64,000 nucleotides of DNA from Lentimicrobiaceae bacterium (GTDB taxonomy: Bacteria > Bacteroidota > Bacteroidia > Bacteroidales > Lentimicrobiaceae), in the NCBI GenBank assembly GCA_020636745.1, contig JACJXH010000009.1, positions 62,001 through 126,000 of the forward strand, given 5' to 3'. Numbering within the stretch: the stretch's first letter is position 1; every line of letters begins with the position of its first letter. A program made the translations under genes and the position numbers. This document shows positions 34,093 to 43,167 of the stretch, piece by piece. The notes under the pieces are model-generated. The model saw only the letters and a program-made list of their open reading frames with translations. It did no database searches and had not been told where the DNA came from.

Positions 34093-36612
34093 TCATAAAA
34101 AGAGACTCCCAATCTGAAAGACAGCCAATGATGCCAAATAGGCCAAACCTGTAGTATAAACAACAATAAAAAGTGCCCATTTCCAGTTGCCTGATTCCTT
34201 TTTAATAGCAGCGACTACAGCCACGCACGGGAAGTAGATCAGAATAAACAACATGAAACTAAAAGCAACCAGTGGAGTAAACACTTTTTCGCCTTTTTTG
34301 GGGCCATCATGATAAGTTTGTTGCTGAATTTTGGAAATCAGTGAAGTGGAATTCTCATCTGATTCATCTCCGGCCTGATATAAAACACCCAGTGTGCCGA
34401 CAGTAATTTCCTTTGCTGCAACACCTGAAAGCACAGCCACACTCATTTTCCAATCGAAGCCCAGAGGTCGCATGGCTGGTTCAATCAGATGACCGAGTCT
34501 GCCAATATATGAATTAAGCTGGCGGTTGCTTTCTTTGGCCATTTCAACTTCATCCAGCGCAATGCTTTCATCCGATTTTAGCTTCTGAATGATTTCGGCT
34601 GATTGCTGAGTTTGCATAATTGATGTGGCATATTGACTCTTAATGTTGGCAATCTGATGGTCGAATACAAAGTCAGAATCTGTTTCGCGAGGGAAGTATC
34701 CAAGTGCCCAAATGATAATTGATGCAATAAGAATAACTCCACCAATCTTTTTCAGGTATTGTTCGGCCCGGTTCCACATATGCTTTAATACAGAGCGTAA
34801 GGTAGGGGTACGATAGGGGGGGAGCTCCATTACAAATGGCATGTCAGGTTGCTTAAAGATGGCTTTTTTAAACAACAAAGCAGAGCCGATTGCGAGAAAA
34901 ACGCCAATTGCATACATGGCAAAGAGAATTGTACCCTGGTATGATGCAAAAAAAGCACTTATAAACAGAATGTAGACAGGTAATCTTGCACTACATGACA
35001 TGAAAGGATTGATGAGCATAGTGATAAGCCTGTCGCGCCGGCTTTCAATAATGCGGGTTGAAAGAATAGCAGGAACATTGCATCCGAACCCCATGAGCAA
35101 AGGAATAAATGACTTTCCATGCAGGCCAATTTTATGCATGACCTTGTCCATGATAAATACTGCCCTTGCCATATAGCCAGTATCCTCCATAAGTGAAATA
35201 AAGAGATAGAGCAACAGAATATTGGGAAGAAAGATGATGACACCTCCCACGCCGCCTATAATGCCTTGTATCAGTAAGTCCTTAAGCATCCCGTCGGGCA
35301 GGCCTGCCTGAAGCTCAGCTGAAACAAACTCAACAAGAGACTCAATCCATTCCATGGGATATTGCCCAATCTTAAAAGTACCATAAAAGGTGAGCCACAT
35401 GAGAAATATGAAAATAGGAATTCCCCACACTTTATGCGTGATAAAAGTGTCAATGACCTCGCTCTTCTTTCGCTGGATTACTTCATTTGCTTCAAAAGTC
35501 TCACGCAGCGCCCCGGCTATAAACCCATATTTTGCATCGGCAATAAGACTCTCGGTGTCTTGTCGCAGTAAAGTTTCAATTTGTTCAATTTCAGCGTCTA
35601 CAGCACGCATTATTTCCTTGAAGTTGCTTACCTTTTCTATGGCAACTTCACTGGCTCTGTCTTTTTCAATTAATTTAATTGCCAGAAACCTCGACGAAAT
35701 CTGGTCGATAAGGTTGATGTTTTCAGGCTTACGCAAAAGTTCCTGAATGCGGGATATGCTTTTTTCAATTACTTCTCCGTAGTTGATATGGATGTGCCTG
35801 AGAGTAGTTTCTTTGTCTTCATAAACATCAATAATTTTTTGAAGGATATCATTTACTCCTTTGCCTTTAGAGCCGATAGCAGGTACAAAAGGGAAGCCCA
35901 GCAGGTTGCCAAGCTGCTGATGATTGAGCTTGTTTCCGCTTTTTTCAAGTTCGTCATGCATGTTCAGGACACCTACCAGTTTGATGTCCATATCGATAAG
36001 CTGAGTTGTAAGGTATAAATTGCGCTCAAGGTTTGAGCTGTCAATAATATTAACTACCACATCGGGTATGGAATCGGTGATGAAATCACGCACAAACAGC
36101 TCCTCGGGACTATAAGCTGTAATGGAGTATGTCCCAGGAAGATCAGTTACAATAAATGTATACTCATCTTTCTTAAAGCGCGCTTCTTTGGCATCTACAG
36201 TAACACCAGAATAATTGCCTACTCTTTCGCGTGAGCCGGAGGCATGATTAAAGATGGTTGTTTTACCCGAGTTGGGATTTCCAACAAAGGCAACATTGAT
36301 GACTTTGCCTTTTTCCCGGGCTTTATGAATCAGAATGCTGCCTGGTACACTGCCATTGTTAACCATTTCAGGAAGTAGCATGGCTTCAGACTCCGTAATA
36401 ATCTCAATAAGCCTGGCTTCACTGTTGCGCAATGAAACATTGTAGCCCATTACATTATATTCCACAGGATCAAGCAGAGGAGCTTTCTGAATTACAGTTA
36501 CTTCCTTTCCTGTAATAAACCCCATCTCAAGTATCCGCTTCCGAAAGGCCCCGCGGCCGCGAATTTTGGTAATTATGCCTTTGTCACCCGGTGATAAATC
36601 TGCTAAATTCAA
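34093..36612 (-). CDS. feoB: FeoA-FeoB fusion, ferrous iron transporter
   Basis: 839 residues if started at the TTG at 36612 (LNLADLSPGDKG); no ATG is in the region, and a farther TTG at 36648 overlaps a promoter-like element. FeoA SH3-like domain (about 1-75), then the FeoB G domain with G1 GNPNSGKTTIFN, GVTVDAKEARF and DLPGTYS, a helical spacer, and about ten transmembrane helices with Gate motifs (for example GFGCNVPAILSTRIIESRRDRL). It imports Fe2+ across the inner membrane with GTP hydrolysis. FeoA-FeoB fusions are common in Bacteroidota. The downstream HExxH and Cys-rich genes complete the unit. Confidence 0.95.
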   Translation of the reverse strand: MNLADLSPGDKGIITKIRGRGAFRKRILEMGFITGKEVTVIQKAPLLDPVEYNVMGYNVSLRNSEARLIEIITESEAMLLPEMVNNGSVPGSILIHKAREKGKVINVAFVGNPNSGKTTIFNHASGSRERVGNYSGVTVDAKEARFKKDEYTFIVTDLPGTYSITAYSPEELFVRDFITDSIPDVVVNIIDSSNLERNLYLTTQLIDMDIKLVGVLNMHDELEKSGNKLNHQQLGNLLGFPFVPAIGSKGKGVNDILQKIIDVYEDKETTLRHIHINYGEVIEKSISRIQELLRKPENINLIDQISSRFLAIKLIEKDRASEVAIEKVSNFKEIMRAVDAEIEQIETLLRQDTESLIADAKYGFIAGALRETFEANEVIQRKKSEVIDTFITHKVWGIPIFIFLMWLTFYGTFKIGQYPMEWIESLVEFVSAELQAGLPDGMLKDLLIQGIIGGVGGVIIFLPNILLLYLFISLMEDTGYMARAVFIMDKVMHKIGLHGKSFIPLLMGFGCNVPAILSTRIIESRRDRLITMLINPFMSCSARLPVYILFISAFFASYQGTILFAMYAIGVFLAIGSALLFKKAIFKQPDMPFVMELPPYRTPTLRSVLKHMWNRAEQYLKKIGGVILIASIIIWALGYFPRETDSDFVFDHQIANIKSQYATSIMQTQQSAEIIQKLKSDESIALDEVEMAKESNRQLNSYIGRLGHLIEPAMRPLGFDWKMSVAVLSGVAAKEITVGTLGVLYQAGDESDENSTSLISKIQQQTYHDGPKKGEKVFTPLVAFSFMLFILIYFPCVAVVAAIKKESGNWKWALFIVVYTTGLAYLASLAVFQIGSLFL

Positions 36613-36645
36613 GCTGTTGTTATTTAGAATCGTTATAAATTGTCG

Positions 36646-36653
36646 CAAAAGTA
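36646..36653 (-). promoter_or_regulatory. Putative -7 element of feoAB
   Basis: TACTTTTG on the minus strand, perfect TAnnTTTG, overlapping the most distal TTG. It implies that translation begins further in, at the TTG at 36612. No Fur-box-like palindrome was recognised. Confidence 0.45.
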
Positions 36654-36729
36654 TTGGTATTTTATTAACGAAATACCGGTTTGCATTCTAAATAAGTGGT
36701 TATGAACGTGAGTTCATTTAATGGGGCTG

Positions 36730-37254
36730 TTAAATACTTTGGCTGCGCTGGAACAACAGATGCAGTGCGTACAATGCCTTTGTTGCGGCAGGCCCCCAGT
36801 GATCGTGATAATAGGTGCATATGTCATGTACTGCATTTTCTTTAGCTGTGTATCTGTTTTTCTGGTAAAGTGTCAGGAAGTCTTTCATATCCTGATAAAT
36901 ATCAGCAATACATTCTCCTATTCCAGCCTTTTCGAGCTCAGCATCTTCGTCGTGAGGATCACTGCTCATCCAGAAATGATCGTCAGGATAAAGTTTGTTG
37001 CGAATGGTGTTAAAAAGCAGCTCCCATTCTTCTTCTGTAACAAAACGCTCTGAATCGTCGGGCGATGAAGGTGTAACTGATTTTACCAGAGAGCCCTTCA
37101 AATATAGTAAAGGTAAAATCCGCCGGTAATAGTCAATTATATCTTCTTTCGAGTATTCTGCAACCTTTTCGGTGAAATGACAGAATTCATTGCTGACTGT
37201 CAGAAATTCAATTATTTGCTTGGTAAAAACCGGGTCATTTTCAGGTAGTGACAT
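36730..37254 (-). CDS. DUF5063 family protein
   Basis: 174 residues from the ATG at 37254 (the frame continues to a TTG five codons upstream). The sequence is helical and acidic, with the DUF5063 hallmarks as I recall them: FLTVSNEFCHFTEK near the start, LLPLLYLKGSL, a central LYPDDHFW, and a C-terminal HDICTYYHDHWGPAATKALYALH. Function unknown. No signal peptide or membrane segment. It lies alone between feoAB and a divergent GreA-like gene. Confidence 0.75.
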   Translation of the reverse strand: MSLPENDPVFTKQIIEFLTVSNEFCHFTEKVAEYSKEDIIDYYRRILPLLYLKGSLVKSVTPSSPDDSERFVTEEEWELLFNTIRNKLYPDDHFWMSSDPHDEDAELEKAGIGECIADIYQDMKDFLTLYQKNRYTAKENAVHDICTYYHDHWGPAATKALYALHLLFQRSQSI

Positions 37255-37456
37255 AATTTTTTTTTGCAAATTTAATCAAATCGGGCTAAATGGGTTTGTT
37301 TACGGATTTGTGGCTTGCTGTTAAGTTGTTTTTGCGAGGAGTTTATTTCTTGTTTTGTTTATTTATACCCTGATATTTTTAATGATTTTTGTAGTTAAAT
37401 GTGATGTGTAACTACGGCAAAACGTTAATATTTTATATATTTACAAAAAAAGCCTG

Positions 37457-37912
37457 ATGGACAAACTGAATTTAAAAAGGGAAATAGCATCTGTTTGTAA
37501 AAAAATAAAAATGGATAATGAGGCGAATCTGGTTCAGGCAATCAGTGAAGCTGAGCAAAGTGCCAATGAATACGGGCAGCCGAAGGATCGTTACGACTCA
37601 TACAGAGCTCAATTGTCTAATAAAAGGGATATGCTGGCCCAACAGCTGAATAAAGTTCAGGAAGAAATTGCCCTGCTTGACAGAATAGATTTAACCAGAA
37701 CCTGTATAAGTGCAGGTTTTGGTGCAGTTGTAATTACGCCTGTACAAAAAGTATTTATTTCAATAGGTATCGGTAAAATCAAGCTTAACGATGGTTCGGA
37801 ATTTTTTGCTATTTCGGCCGTTGTGCCATTTGCCAAAGCAATTCGTGATAAGAAAAAAGGTGATATTTTTGAATTTAACGGTAAAAAGCTGGAAATTATT
37901 GATTTATTCTAA
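37457..37912 (+). CDS. GreA/GreB-like coiled-coil protein
   Basis: 151 residues. Residues 1-75 are a charged coiled-coil hairpin. The C-terminal half (VVITPVQKVFISIGIGKI to the end) has the FKBP-like beta fold of GreA, with SAVVPFAKAIRDKKKGDIFEFNGKKLEII closely matching the PlgkAllGkkvGD motif. It is as long as GreA (about 158), but the acidic tip of the N-terminal hairpin is hard to place. Related proteins in Bacteroidota are often misnamed 3-oxoacyl-ACP synthase. A role at the secondary channel of RNA polymerase is inference. Confidence 0.65.
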   Translation: MDKLNLKREIASVCKKIKMDNEANLVQAISEAEQSANEYGQPKDRYDSYRAQLSNKRDMLAQQLNKVQEEIALLDRIDLTRTCISAGFGAVVITPVQKVFISIGIGKIKLNDGSEFFAISAVVPFAKAIRDKKKGDIFEFNGKKLEIIDLF

Positions 37913-37922
37913 AAGCGTTTTG

Positions 37923-39875
37923 TTATTTGAAACTGACAAATTCTGGTGCAACTGTTTCAAAATCAGATATGCCTATTTGAGGCAGGTCTTTTACTTCAAA
38001 TAATAAATTTCTGCCATTTGAATCGGGTCTGAAATACCAGGTAAATCCGAATTGGAAAGTGGAAAAGACCAGATTTTCATTTTTTATTCTTATTCCGGCA
38101 CCGATGGCAGGGTAAACGGCCTGATTAAAGAGCGGCTTCCCCGAAGGGGCAATCATGGCGATTTCTACCAGGGAATAAAATGCAAATCTAAAACTGAGCA
38201 GGTAAAATGGAGTAAAAATGATAGTCTCTCCGTGAGCTGTCAAACGGCTATTGCCTTCAAGCGGGTATTTGTTAAATAAGTTAATGCTTTCGGGTGTGCC
38301 AATCTTTATCATGCTTTGCGAACTTTGATTGAGGCCCGAAGTAAAGTTTACCGATGCATAATTTCGTAATTTCATACTTCCAACTTTTAATAGCCTGGAA
38401 ATAAAGTCAACCTGAGTGCTGAATACTCCTTCTTCAAAATTGTTGTGATTCCAGAATCCGCCCAATTGCATACGGTTGCTCATAAAACCTCCCTGATTCA
38501 TTCTGATACCAGCCGCTAAATTCAACCCTGTATAGTATCTTTTTGCCAGCAAGCTGGTTTCATAGCCTGCAATTAATGAAGCAAAGTGCCCGAACTGAAT
38601 GTCTTCTGTTTTGCCAAAGCCAAAAATCATGTTGCTTTTAAAATAGCCACTTTTTATCAAACTGATACCGGCAATATAACGGGTTACTGAAACAAGTGGA
38701 TTGTCAGTTATTACTGGTATTAAAGGCGATTTTACATAATTGACATTGTAATACCGAAAAGTTACTGCGGCCCGGGAGCGAAGGGGTGACGGGCTTTTGT
38801 AGCGGTTGATAATTGTAGAATAACCGCCCCATATGTCATAAAGATGATAGATTATTTTCAGAGAATTTACCCTGATGTCGGCGGGTAACCAGGTTGTGGT
38901 TTTTTGGATATTTATGCCGCCTCCCAACCTGGTTTCAGGTGTGAGAAAGGGTTTGGTTATTTCTAGCCCATATCGCTTTATATCGGGTCTGTTTTGCCAG
39001 TAGGTTTTTGCGTCAGTAAAGCTGTTCCCGATATTCCTGACTTTATAGGCGCTTTCGCTGAAAAACAGGGAGTTTTTTTCGTTTTGATTGAATTCAAATG
39101 ATTGTTCAAGCTGATGGCCAAACCCCAGGATATTCCGGTTGTAAACCCTGAATGTGCTTTTTTCTGTACTGGCTACTTTAACATCGAAACCAATCGGGAA
39201 AACATCTTTTACAATGACAGTCAGGTCGGCACTGTCGCTGTCCGGAATTTCGCTGACAACAAAGCGGGCATCTTCAAAAAGAGAAGATTGTCTGATCAAA
39301 CGCTCATTGTCGGCCAGTTTTAAAGGGTCTATACGATCGCCTTCATTTATTTGTAGAAGTCCTCTTATTACTGCATCGTGGGTGTTAAAGTGAATTTTGT
39401 TCAGCGTTTTGTCGAGCCAGATATCCGATTGGAGTGTAGTGTCAAACACTGAAGAGCCAAAGACATCCACTTTTACTATTTTGATGGATCTGATGACTGA
39501 ATTTTTATGGCTGATGAATGGAATATTGGAAGGGCTGTTGGTTAGTGTGTCAGGACTAACAGTGCGAGGTTTGCGGAAAAGCAAAGGATAAAGCTGCCGG
39601 TAAAAAAAACTTTGGGTGGCAGTTTTGTGCAATTTATTATAGAAACTCTTTGAAGATTCTATTCTAGGCTTTTGCTTTTCATAGCGAGTGCTGTCTGTCG
39701 CTTTTATTCTGATATTGGTATTGATGGCAGATGTGTCAATATTTGATTTTGTGGTATCAGATTGAGCCTGAGAAACTAAAGGAAAAGTGAATGCACTGGA
39801 AAATAAAACAGCTATAGCAAATCTGCAGACTGTGAGCCGGAATTTAATCAGAAAACTATAGAAGTTAATAAACAT
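37923..39875 (-). CDS. Omp85/BamA-TamA-type outer membrane protein
   Basis: 650 residues from the ATG at 39875 (a TTG two codons upstream is less likely). Signal peptide ends near VSQAQ. A POTRA-like region (about 105-215: IVKVDVFGSSVFD, INEGDRIDPLKLADNERLIR, SSLFEDARFVV, LTVIVKDVFP) precedes a C-terminal beta-barrel of strand-rich, aromatic sequence ending at residue 650 with PEFVSFK rather than a canonical C-terminal Phe strand. Proteins of this kind insert or transport polypeptides at the outer membrane. It is not the main BamA, which has five POTRA domains. Convergent with the GreA-like gene, 10 bp apart. Confidence 0.82.
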   Translation of the reverse strand: MFINFYSFLIKFRLTVCRFAIAVLFSSAFTFPLVSQAQSDTTKSNIDTSAINTNIRIKATDSTRYEKQKPRIESSKSFYNKLHKTATQSFFYRQLYPLLFRKPRTVSPDTLTNSPSNIPFISHKNSVIRSIKIVKVDVFGSSVFDTTLQSDIWLDKTLNKIHFNTHDAVIRGLLQINEGDRIDPLKLADNERLIRQSSLFEDARFVVSEIPDSDSADLTVIVKDVFPIGFDVKVASTEKSTFRVYNRNILGFGHQLEQSFEFNQNEKNSLFFSESAYKVRNIGNSFTDAKTYWQNRPDIKRYGLEITKPFLTPETRLGGGINIQKTTTWLPADIRVNSLKIIYHLYDIWGGYSTIINRYKSPSPLRSRAAVTFRYYNVNYVKSPLIPVITDNPLVSVTRYIAGISLIKSGYFKSNMIFGFGKTEDIQFGHFASLIAGYETSLLAKRYYTGLNLAAGIRMNQGGFMSNRMQLGGFWNHNNFEEGVFSTQVDFISRLLKVGSMKLRNYASVNFTSGLNQSSQSMIKIGTPESINLFNKYPLEGNSRLTAHGETIIFTPFYLLSFRFAFYSLVEIAMIAPSGKPLFNQAVYPAIGAGIRIKNENLVFSTFQFGFTWYFRPDSNGRNLLFEVKDLPQIGISDFETVAPEFVSFK

Positions 39876-39956
39876 AGTCAAATAAGGATATGCATATTCT
39901 TTAACGCTAATTTACTTATAAAAGGTATATCGTAGTGGTTGAAAAATGCTGAGATA

Positions 39957-39993
39957 AAAAAAAGGTTCATTTGAAAAAATGAACCTTTTTTTA
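39957..39993 (-). terminator. Intrinsic terminator of rplS
   Basis: AAAAAGGTTCATTT pairs with AAATGAACCTTTTT across a small loop, with T runs on both strands, 18 bp after the rplS stop. Confidence 0.9.
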
Positions 39994-40010
39994 AACTTAT
40001 GAAAACAGAA

Positions 40011-40367
40011 TTAGACTCTTTTCTCTTTGATTCTGGCTTTCTTACCTTTGAGTTCACGGAGATAGAAAATTCTTGCTCTGCGAACAACACCACGTTTATT
40101 GACTTCAATTTTTTCAATAAATGGTGAGGCGAATGGGAAAATTCTTTCAACGCCAGTGTTTCCTGATACTTTGCGGACTGTAAAGGTTTCGGTGGCGTTT
40201 TCACCTGAGCGCTGTAAAATTACGCCCTGAAATTGCTGAATTCTTTCTTTGTCACCCTCTTTGATTTTATAGTGAACGGTAACAGTATCGCCAGCTTTGA
40301 AGCTTGGAAATTCCTTCCTTACAACCAGGGTATCCTCAACAAACTTCACTAATTCCTTCTTGCTCAT
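40011..40367 (-). CDS. rplS: Ribosomal protein bL19
   Basis: 118 residues. FVEDTLVVRKEFPSFKAGDTVTVHYKI, QQFQGVILQRSG, ERIFPFASPFIEKIEV and a basic C-terminus identify bL19, which lies at the 30S-50S interface. It has its own promoter-like element 42-73 bp upstream, and follows trmD by 264 bp on the same strand, so the usual trmD-rplS order is kept but separately transcribed. Confidence 0.97.
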   Translation of the reverse strand: MSKKELVKFVEDTLVVRKEFPSFKAGDTVTVHYKIKEGDKERIQQFQGVILQRSGENATETFTVRKVSGNTGVERIFPFASPFIEKIEVNKRGVVRRARIFYLRELKGKKARIKEKRV

Positions 40368-40408
40368 TATTTTAGGTATTTAATTGTTGCGTTTTCCAAA
40401 AATGAGTG

Positions 40409-40440
40409 CAAATATACGGCATTTTATTTTTAATATACAA
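40409..40440 (-). promoter_or_regulatory. Putative rplS promoter
   Basis: TATATTTG (40409-40416, minus strand) with a TTG 21 bp upstream (40438-40440); about 42 bp before the start codon. Confidence 0.6.
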
Positions 40441-40631
40441 GCAACAAGCGAAATTAATTCAAATTTGATTCCGGTGTTTTATCTTAGTGTTGAAAATGAG
40501 CTTATTGTAATGACTGAGCAAAGCGCATTTTATTGGATTTTGTCCTTTTTTTCTTTATTGGGGAGGCTTTTGAACTCATTATAAGGTAAGAACTTATCTT
40601 TTACCTGCAATTCTGAAATCTTATTTCAGGC

Positions 40632-41312
40632 TCAAACCTCATTCAGTAAATCAGGCCGGCGCTTACGGGTGCGTTCAAGAGCCTGCTCCATGTTCCATTT
40701 TTTAATTTCCTTATCATTGCCTGAGAGCAGTACATCAGGAACTTTCAGTCCTTTGTAATCAGCCGGACGTGTGTAAACCGGAGGGCTCAGCAGGTTATCC
40801 TGAAAAGAATCAGTAAGTGCCGATGTTTCGTCACTTAACACTCCGGGTATTAACCTGATTATACTATCGGTTAAGATTGCTGCTGCAAGTTCGCCACCCG
40901 AAAGTACATAATCGCCTACCGAGATTTCAAGCGTAATGTATTGTTCTCTTATTCGTTCGTCTATTCCTTTGTAGTGCCCGCACAATAAAATAAGATTGCC
41001 TTTCAGGCTGAGCTGATTGGAAAGGTGCTGATTGAGCAATACACCATCCGGTGTGAGGAAAATTATTTCTTCGTAATCTCTTTCTGACTTAAGTTTGTCA
41101 ATACAATCGGCAATTGGTTGAATCATCATTACCATTCCTGCATTTCCGCCATATACATAATCGTCGACATTGCGGTGTTTATTGGTTGAGTAGTCGCGGA
41201 TGTCATGAAGATGGATTTCGGCATGCCCTTTTTCAACAGCCCGTTTAATAATGGAATGGCTGAATGGACCGTCGAACATTCCGGGGAAAATTGTAAGAAT
41301 ATCTATGCGCAT
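40632..41312 (-). CDS. trmD: tRNA (guanine-N1)-methyltransferase
   Basis: 226 residues, SPOUT fold. IDILTIFPGMFDGPFSHSIIKRA, DYSTNKHRNVDDYVYGGNAGMVM, the trefoil-knot segments LILLCGHYKGIDERI and ISVGDYVLSGGELAA, and PVYTRPADYKGLKVPDVLLSG match TrmD. It methylates G37 of tRNAs using SAM. The YGGNAG loop replaces the more usual YGGGxG. A TAATTTTG element lies just upstream. Start ATG at 41312. Confidence 0.96.
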   Translation of the reverse strand: MRIDILTIFPGMFDGPFSHSIIKRAVEKGHAEIHLHDIRDYSTNKHRNVDDYVYGGNAGMVMMIQPIADCIDKLKSERDYEEIIFLTPDGVLLNQHLSNQLSLKGNLILLCGHYKGIDERIREQYITLEISVGDYVLSGGELAAAILTDSIIRLIPGVLSDETSALTDSFQDNLLSPPVYTRPADYKGLKVPDVLLSGNDKEIKKWNMEQALERTRKRRPDLLNEV

Positions 41313-41330
41313 TTGTATTGTTTTTCATGG

Positions 41331-41338
41331 CAAAATTA
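41331..41338 (-). promoter_or_regulatory. Putative -7 element of trmD
   Basis: TAATTTTG on the minus strand, 18 bp before the start codon; no clear -33. Confidence 0.4.
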
Positions 41339-41388
41339 CCGTAAATCTTATTTCATGCCCATTTTTTTAAAGTTTTTGATCGAAAGGT

Positions 41389-41396
41389 TATCTTTG
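41389..41396 (+). promoter_or_regulatory. Putative -7 element of the SBF transporter gene
   Basis: TATCTTTG, 41 bp before the ATG at 41438. No properly spaced TTTG was found. Confidence 0.4.
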
Positions 41397-41437
41397 CTCA
41401 GGTTTAAACTGCTGGTTATAATGTTTTTCAAGGTTGG

Positions 41438-42451
41438 ATGAATAAATTCTTTAAACATTTGTTTTCGCCTTTTCGGTTACTGGGTTTTGACTGGTTTATC
41501 TCGGGCCTCTTTTTAATGATTCTCCTTGCCTGGCAGTTTCCCGGGCCGGGGGTTGCCGATGGTGTTATTTCGCTAAAATCATTGGCTGGTTATGGTATTT
41601 CAGTCATATTTCTTTTATATGGTATGCGATTGAGTGTGGGGCAATTATTGGGCTGTTTGTCGCACTTGACATTGCACACAATCATTCAGTCTGTTACGTT
41701 TATTTTGTTTCCTTTGTTGGTTTTGCCTTTCAGGGGAGTGTTTCAAGGTGGTCCGTACTATAATCTTTGGTTAGGTGTTTTTTTTCTGGCAGCATTACCT
41801 TCCACAGTTTCATCGGCGGTAGTGATGGTTTCTATGGCGCGTGGCAATATTCCGGCTGCAGTGTTTAATGCGAGTTTGTCAAGTATAGCAGGGATTTTTA
41901 TTGCCCCTTTGTGGATGGGAATGTTTGTGAATGGCCCGATGGCATTTGATATGTATCCCGTTCTGGTAAAGCTGACTTATCAAGTGTTGTTGCCATTGAT
42001 TACAGGTCTTCTGTTGAATAGATGGTTGGGCCAATGGGCAATAAATGCGCGAAAAATAACCTCTTACTTCGACCAATTGGTTATTCTGGCAATTGTTTAT
42101 ACTTCTTTTTCTACTTCGTTTAAAAGTGGGTTGTTTGTTGGATTTAGTCTGGAAGTGATTCTCATGCTGGTTTTAATATTGGTATTGCTGTTTGTGGTGG
42201 TTAACCTTCTTATTTATTTTACAGGAAAGCGCGCCATGCTCTCACGGCCTGATATGATTACAGCCTTATTTTGCGGTTCCACCAAATCTTTGATGCATGG
42301 CAGTGTGATGGCCAAGGTTATGTTTGGAAGTATGGGAATTGGTGGCATTGTGCTGTTGCCTGTGCTTATTTATCATGCTTTTCAGCTAACAGCCACAGGG
42401 ATAATGGCCCGCAAATTTTCTGTAAGAAAGCCTGACAATGATGATAAATAG
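41438..42451 (+). CDS. SBF-like (bile acid:sodium symporter family) transporter
   Basis: 337 residues, 9-10 transmembrane helices from residue 20 on. The pattern (GISVIFLLYGMRLSVGQL near helix 2, LGVFFLAALPSTVSSAVVMV in the crossover helix and LFCGSTKSLMHGSVMAKVMFG near the C-terminal half) is that of the SBF-like transporters related to YfeH, of the BASS superfamily. It probably transports an organic anion with sodium; the substrate is unknown. A divergent promoter region is shared with trmD. Confidence 0.85.
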   Translation: MNKFFKHLFSPFRLLGFDWFISGLFLMILLAWQFPGPGVADGVISLKSLAGYGISVIFLLYGMRLSVGQLLGCLSHLTLHTIIQSVTFILFPLLVLPFRGVFQGGPYYNLWLGVFFLAALPSTVSSAVVMVSMARGNIPAAVFNASLSSIAGIFIAPLWMGMFVNGPMAFDMYPVLVKLTYQVLLPLITGLLLNRWLGQWAINARKITSYFDQLVILAIVYTSFSTSFKSGLFVGFSLEVILMLVLILVLLFVVVNLLIYFTGKRAMLSRPDMITALFCGSTKSLMHGSVMAKVMFGSMGIGGIVLLPVLIYHAFQLTATGIMARKFSVRKPDNDDK

Positions 42452-42455
42452 GTGA

Positions 42456-42929
42456 TTAATCGCCAGTTGTTCCGGTTGGTGTGAGGTTTTGAAAGTTATT
42501 AAAACGTGCCTGGTTCAGCAGGGCGCTTTCAGGCTTGTCAGAAACACCCATTATCCATGCTTTGGCGCGCGGCATTGAAGTAAATACGCCAACTTCAGGC
42601 TCATTTCCAAATACGGCTATGTGTTCAGTCAATTCTGCGGGTAGTTTGCTTACACAAAAGGCAACTCTTTTAACGCCTAGATGGCTCATTTGAGGGATAA
42701 TATATTGTGCAACCCAGTCATGAATTTTATTATTGAGGTGAAATACCTCAGCAGGCGCCATTACCATAAGATTCCTGGCTTTTAGTCTTTCCGTTTCCTG
42801 AAGCATGGCAACCAGACTCAGTATATAACCTGAAGGTGAGCGCATCTGGTCTGCCTCAATCTGATTTATCAACAAATTAAAATCCTTGTTGAATTCATAA
42901 AGTGCTTTTGGAGTAGAAGGACTTTTCAT
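42456..42929 (-). CDS. SpoIIAA-like / STAS-fold protein
   Basis: 157 residues from the ATG at 42929 (an in-frame TTG two codons upstream is less likely). Soluble and mixed alpha/beta. A hydrophobic strand VKRVAFCVSK followed by a C-terminal FTSMPRAKAWIMG resembles SpoIIAA-like and STAS proteins of Bacteroidota, which end in a DxxxAxxWL helix. Such proteins bind lipid-like ligands or other proteins. Assignment is tentative. It converges on the SBF gene (4 bp apart). Confidence 0.5.
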   Translation of the reverse strand: MKSPSTPKALYEFNKDFNLLINQIEADQMRSPSGYILSLVAMLQETERLKARNLMVMAPAEVFHLNNKIHDWVAQYIIPQMSHLGVKRVAFCVSKLPAELTEHIAVFGNEPEVGVFTSMPRAKAWIMGVSDKPESALLNQARFNNFQNLTPTGTTGD

Positions 42930-43167
42930 AAGCAATTATAGAACAGGTAAGTATTGTAAGAGGATGTAAATGTAATAATTATTTACTTGCAAAGCAAGGG
43001 GTGGGTAAAAATGTTTTCGATAAATGTAAATATTGGCCACAACGATTTGTAGATAAACCGATACAGTTTAAATTATTGTAAATAAAATTTACATAGAAAG
43101 GAGTGGGTTAGCCGTCTGGTGTTTGACAGCTATTACATGAAAGCTTATTATAGTATAATAAAAGCTG

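Noticed and set aside
34086..34166. Longer start of the M50B-like protein overlapping feoAB
   Set aside because: It would overlap the FeoB C-terminus by 74 bp, whereas the ATG at 34085 gives a natural 7-bp gap.
39878..40204. 108-codon open frame on the minus strand overlapping rplS
   Set aside because: It lies in another frame over the clear bL19 gene and its terminator and has no start or composition support.
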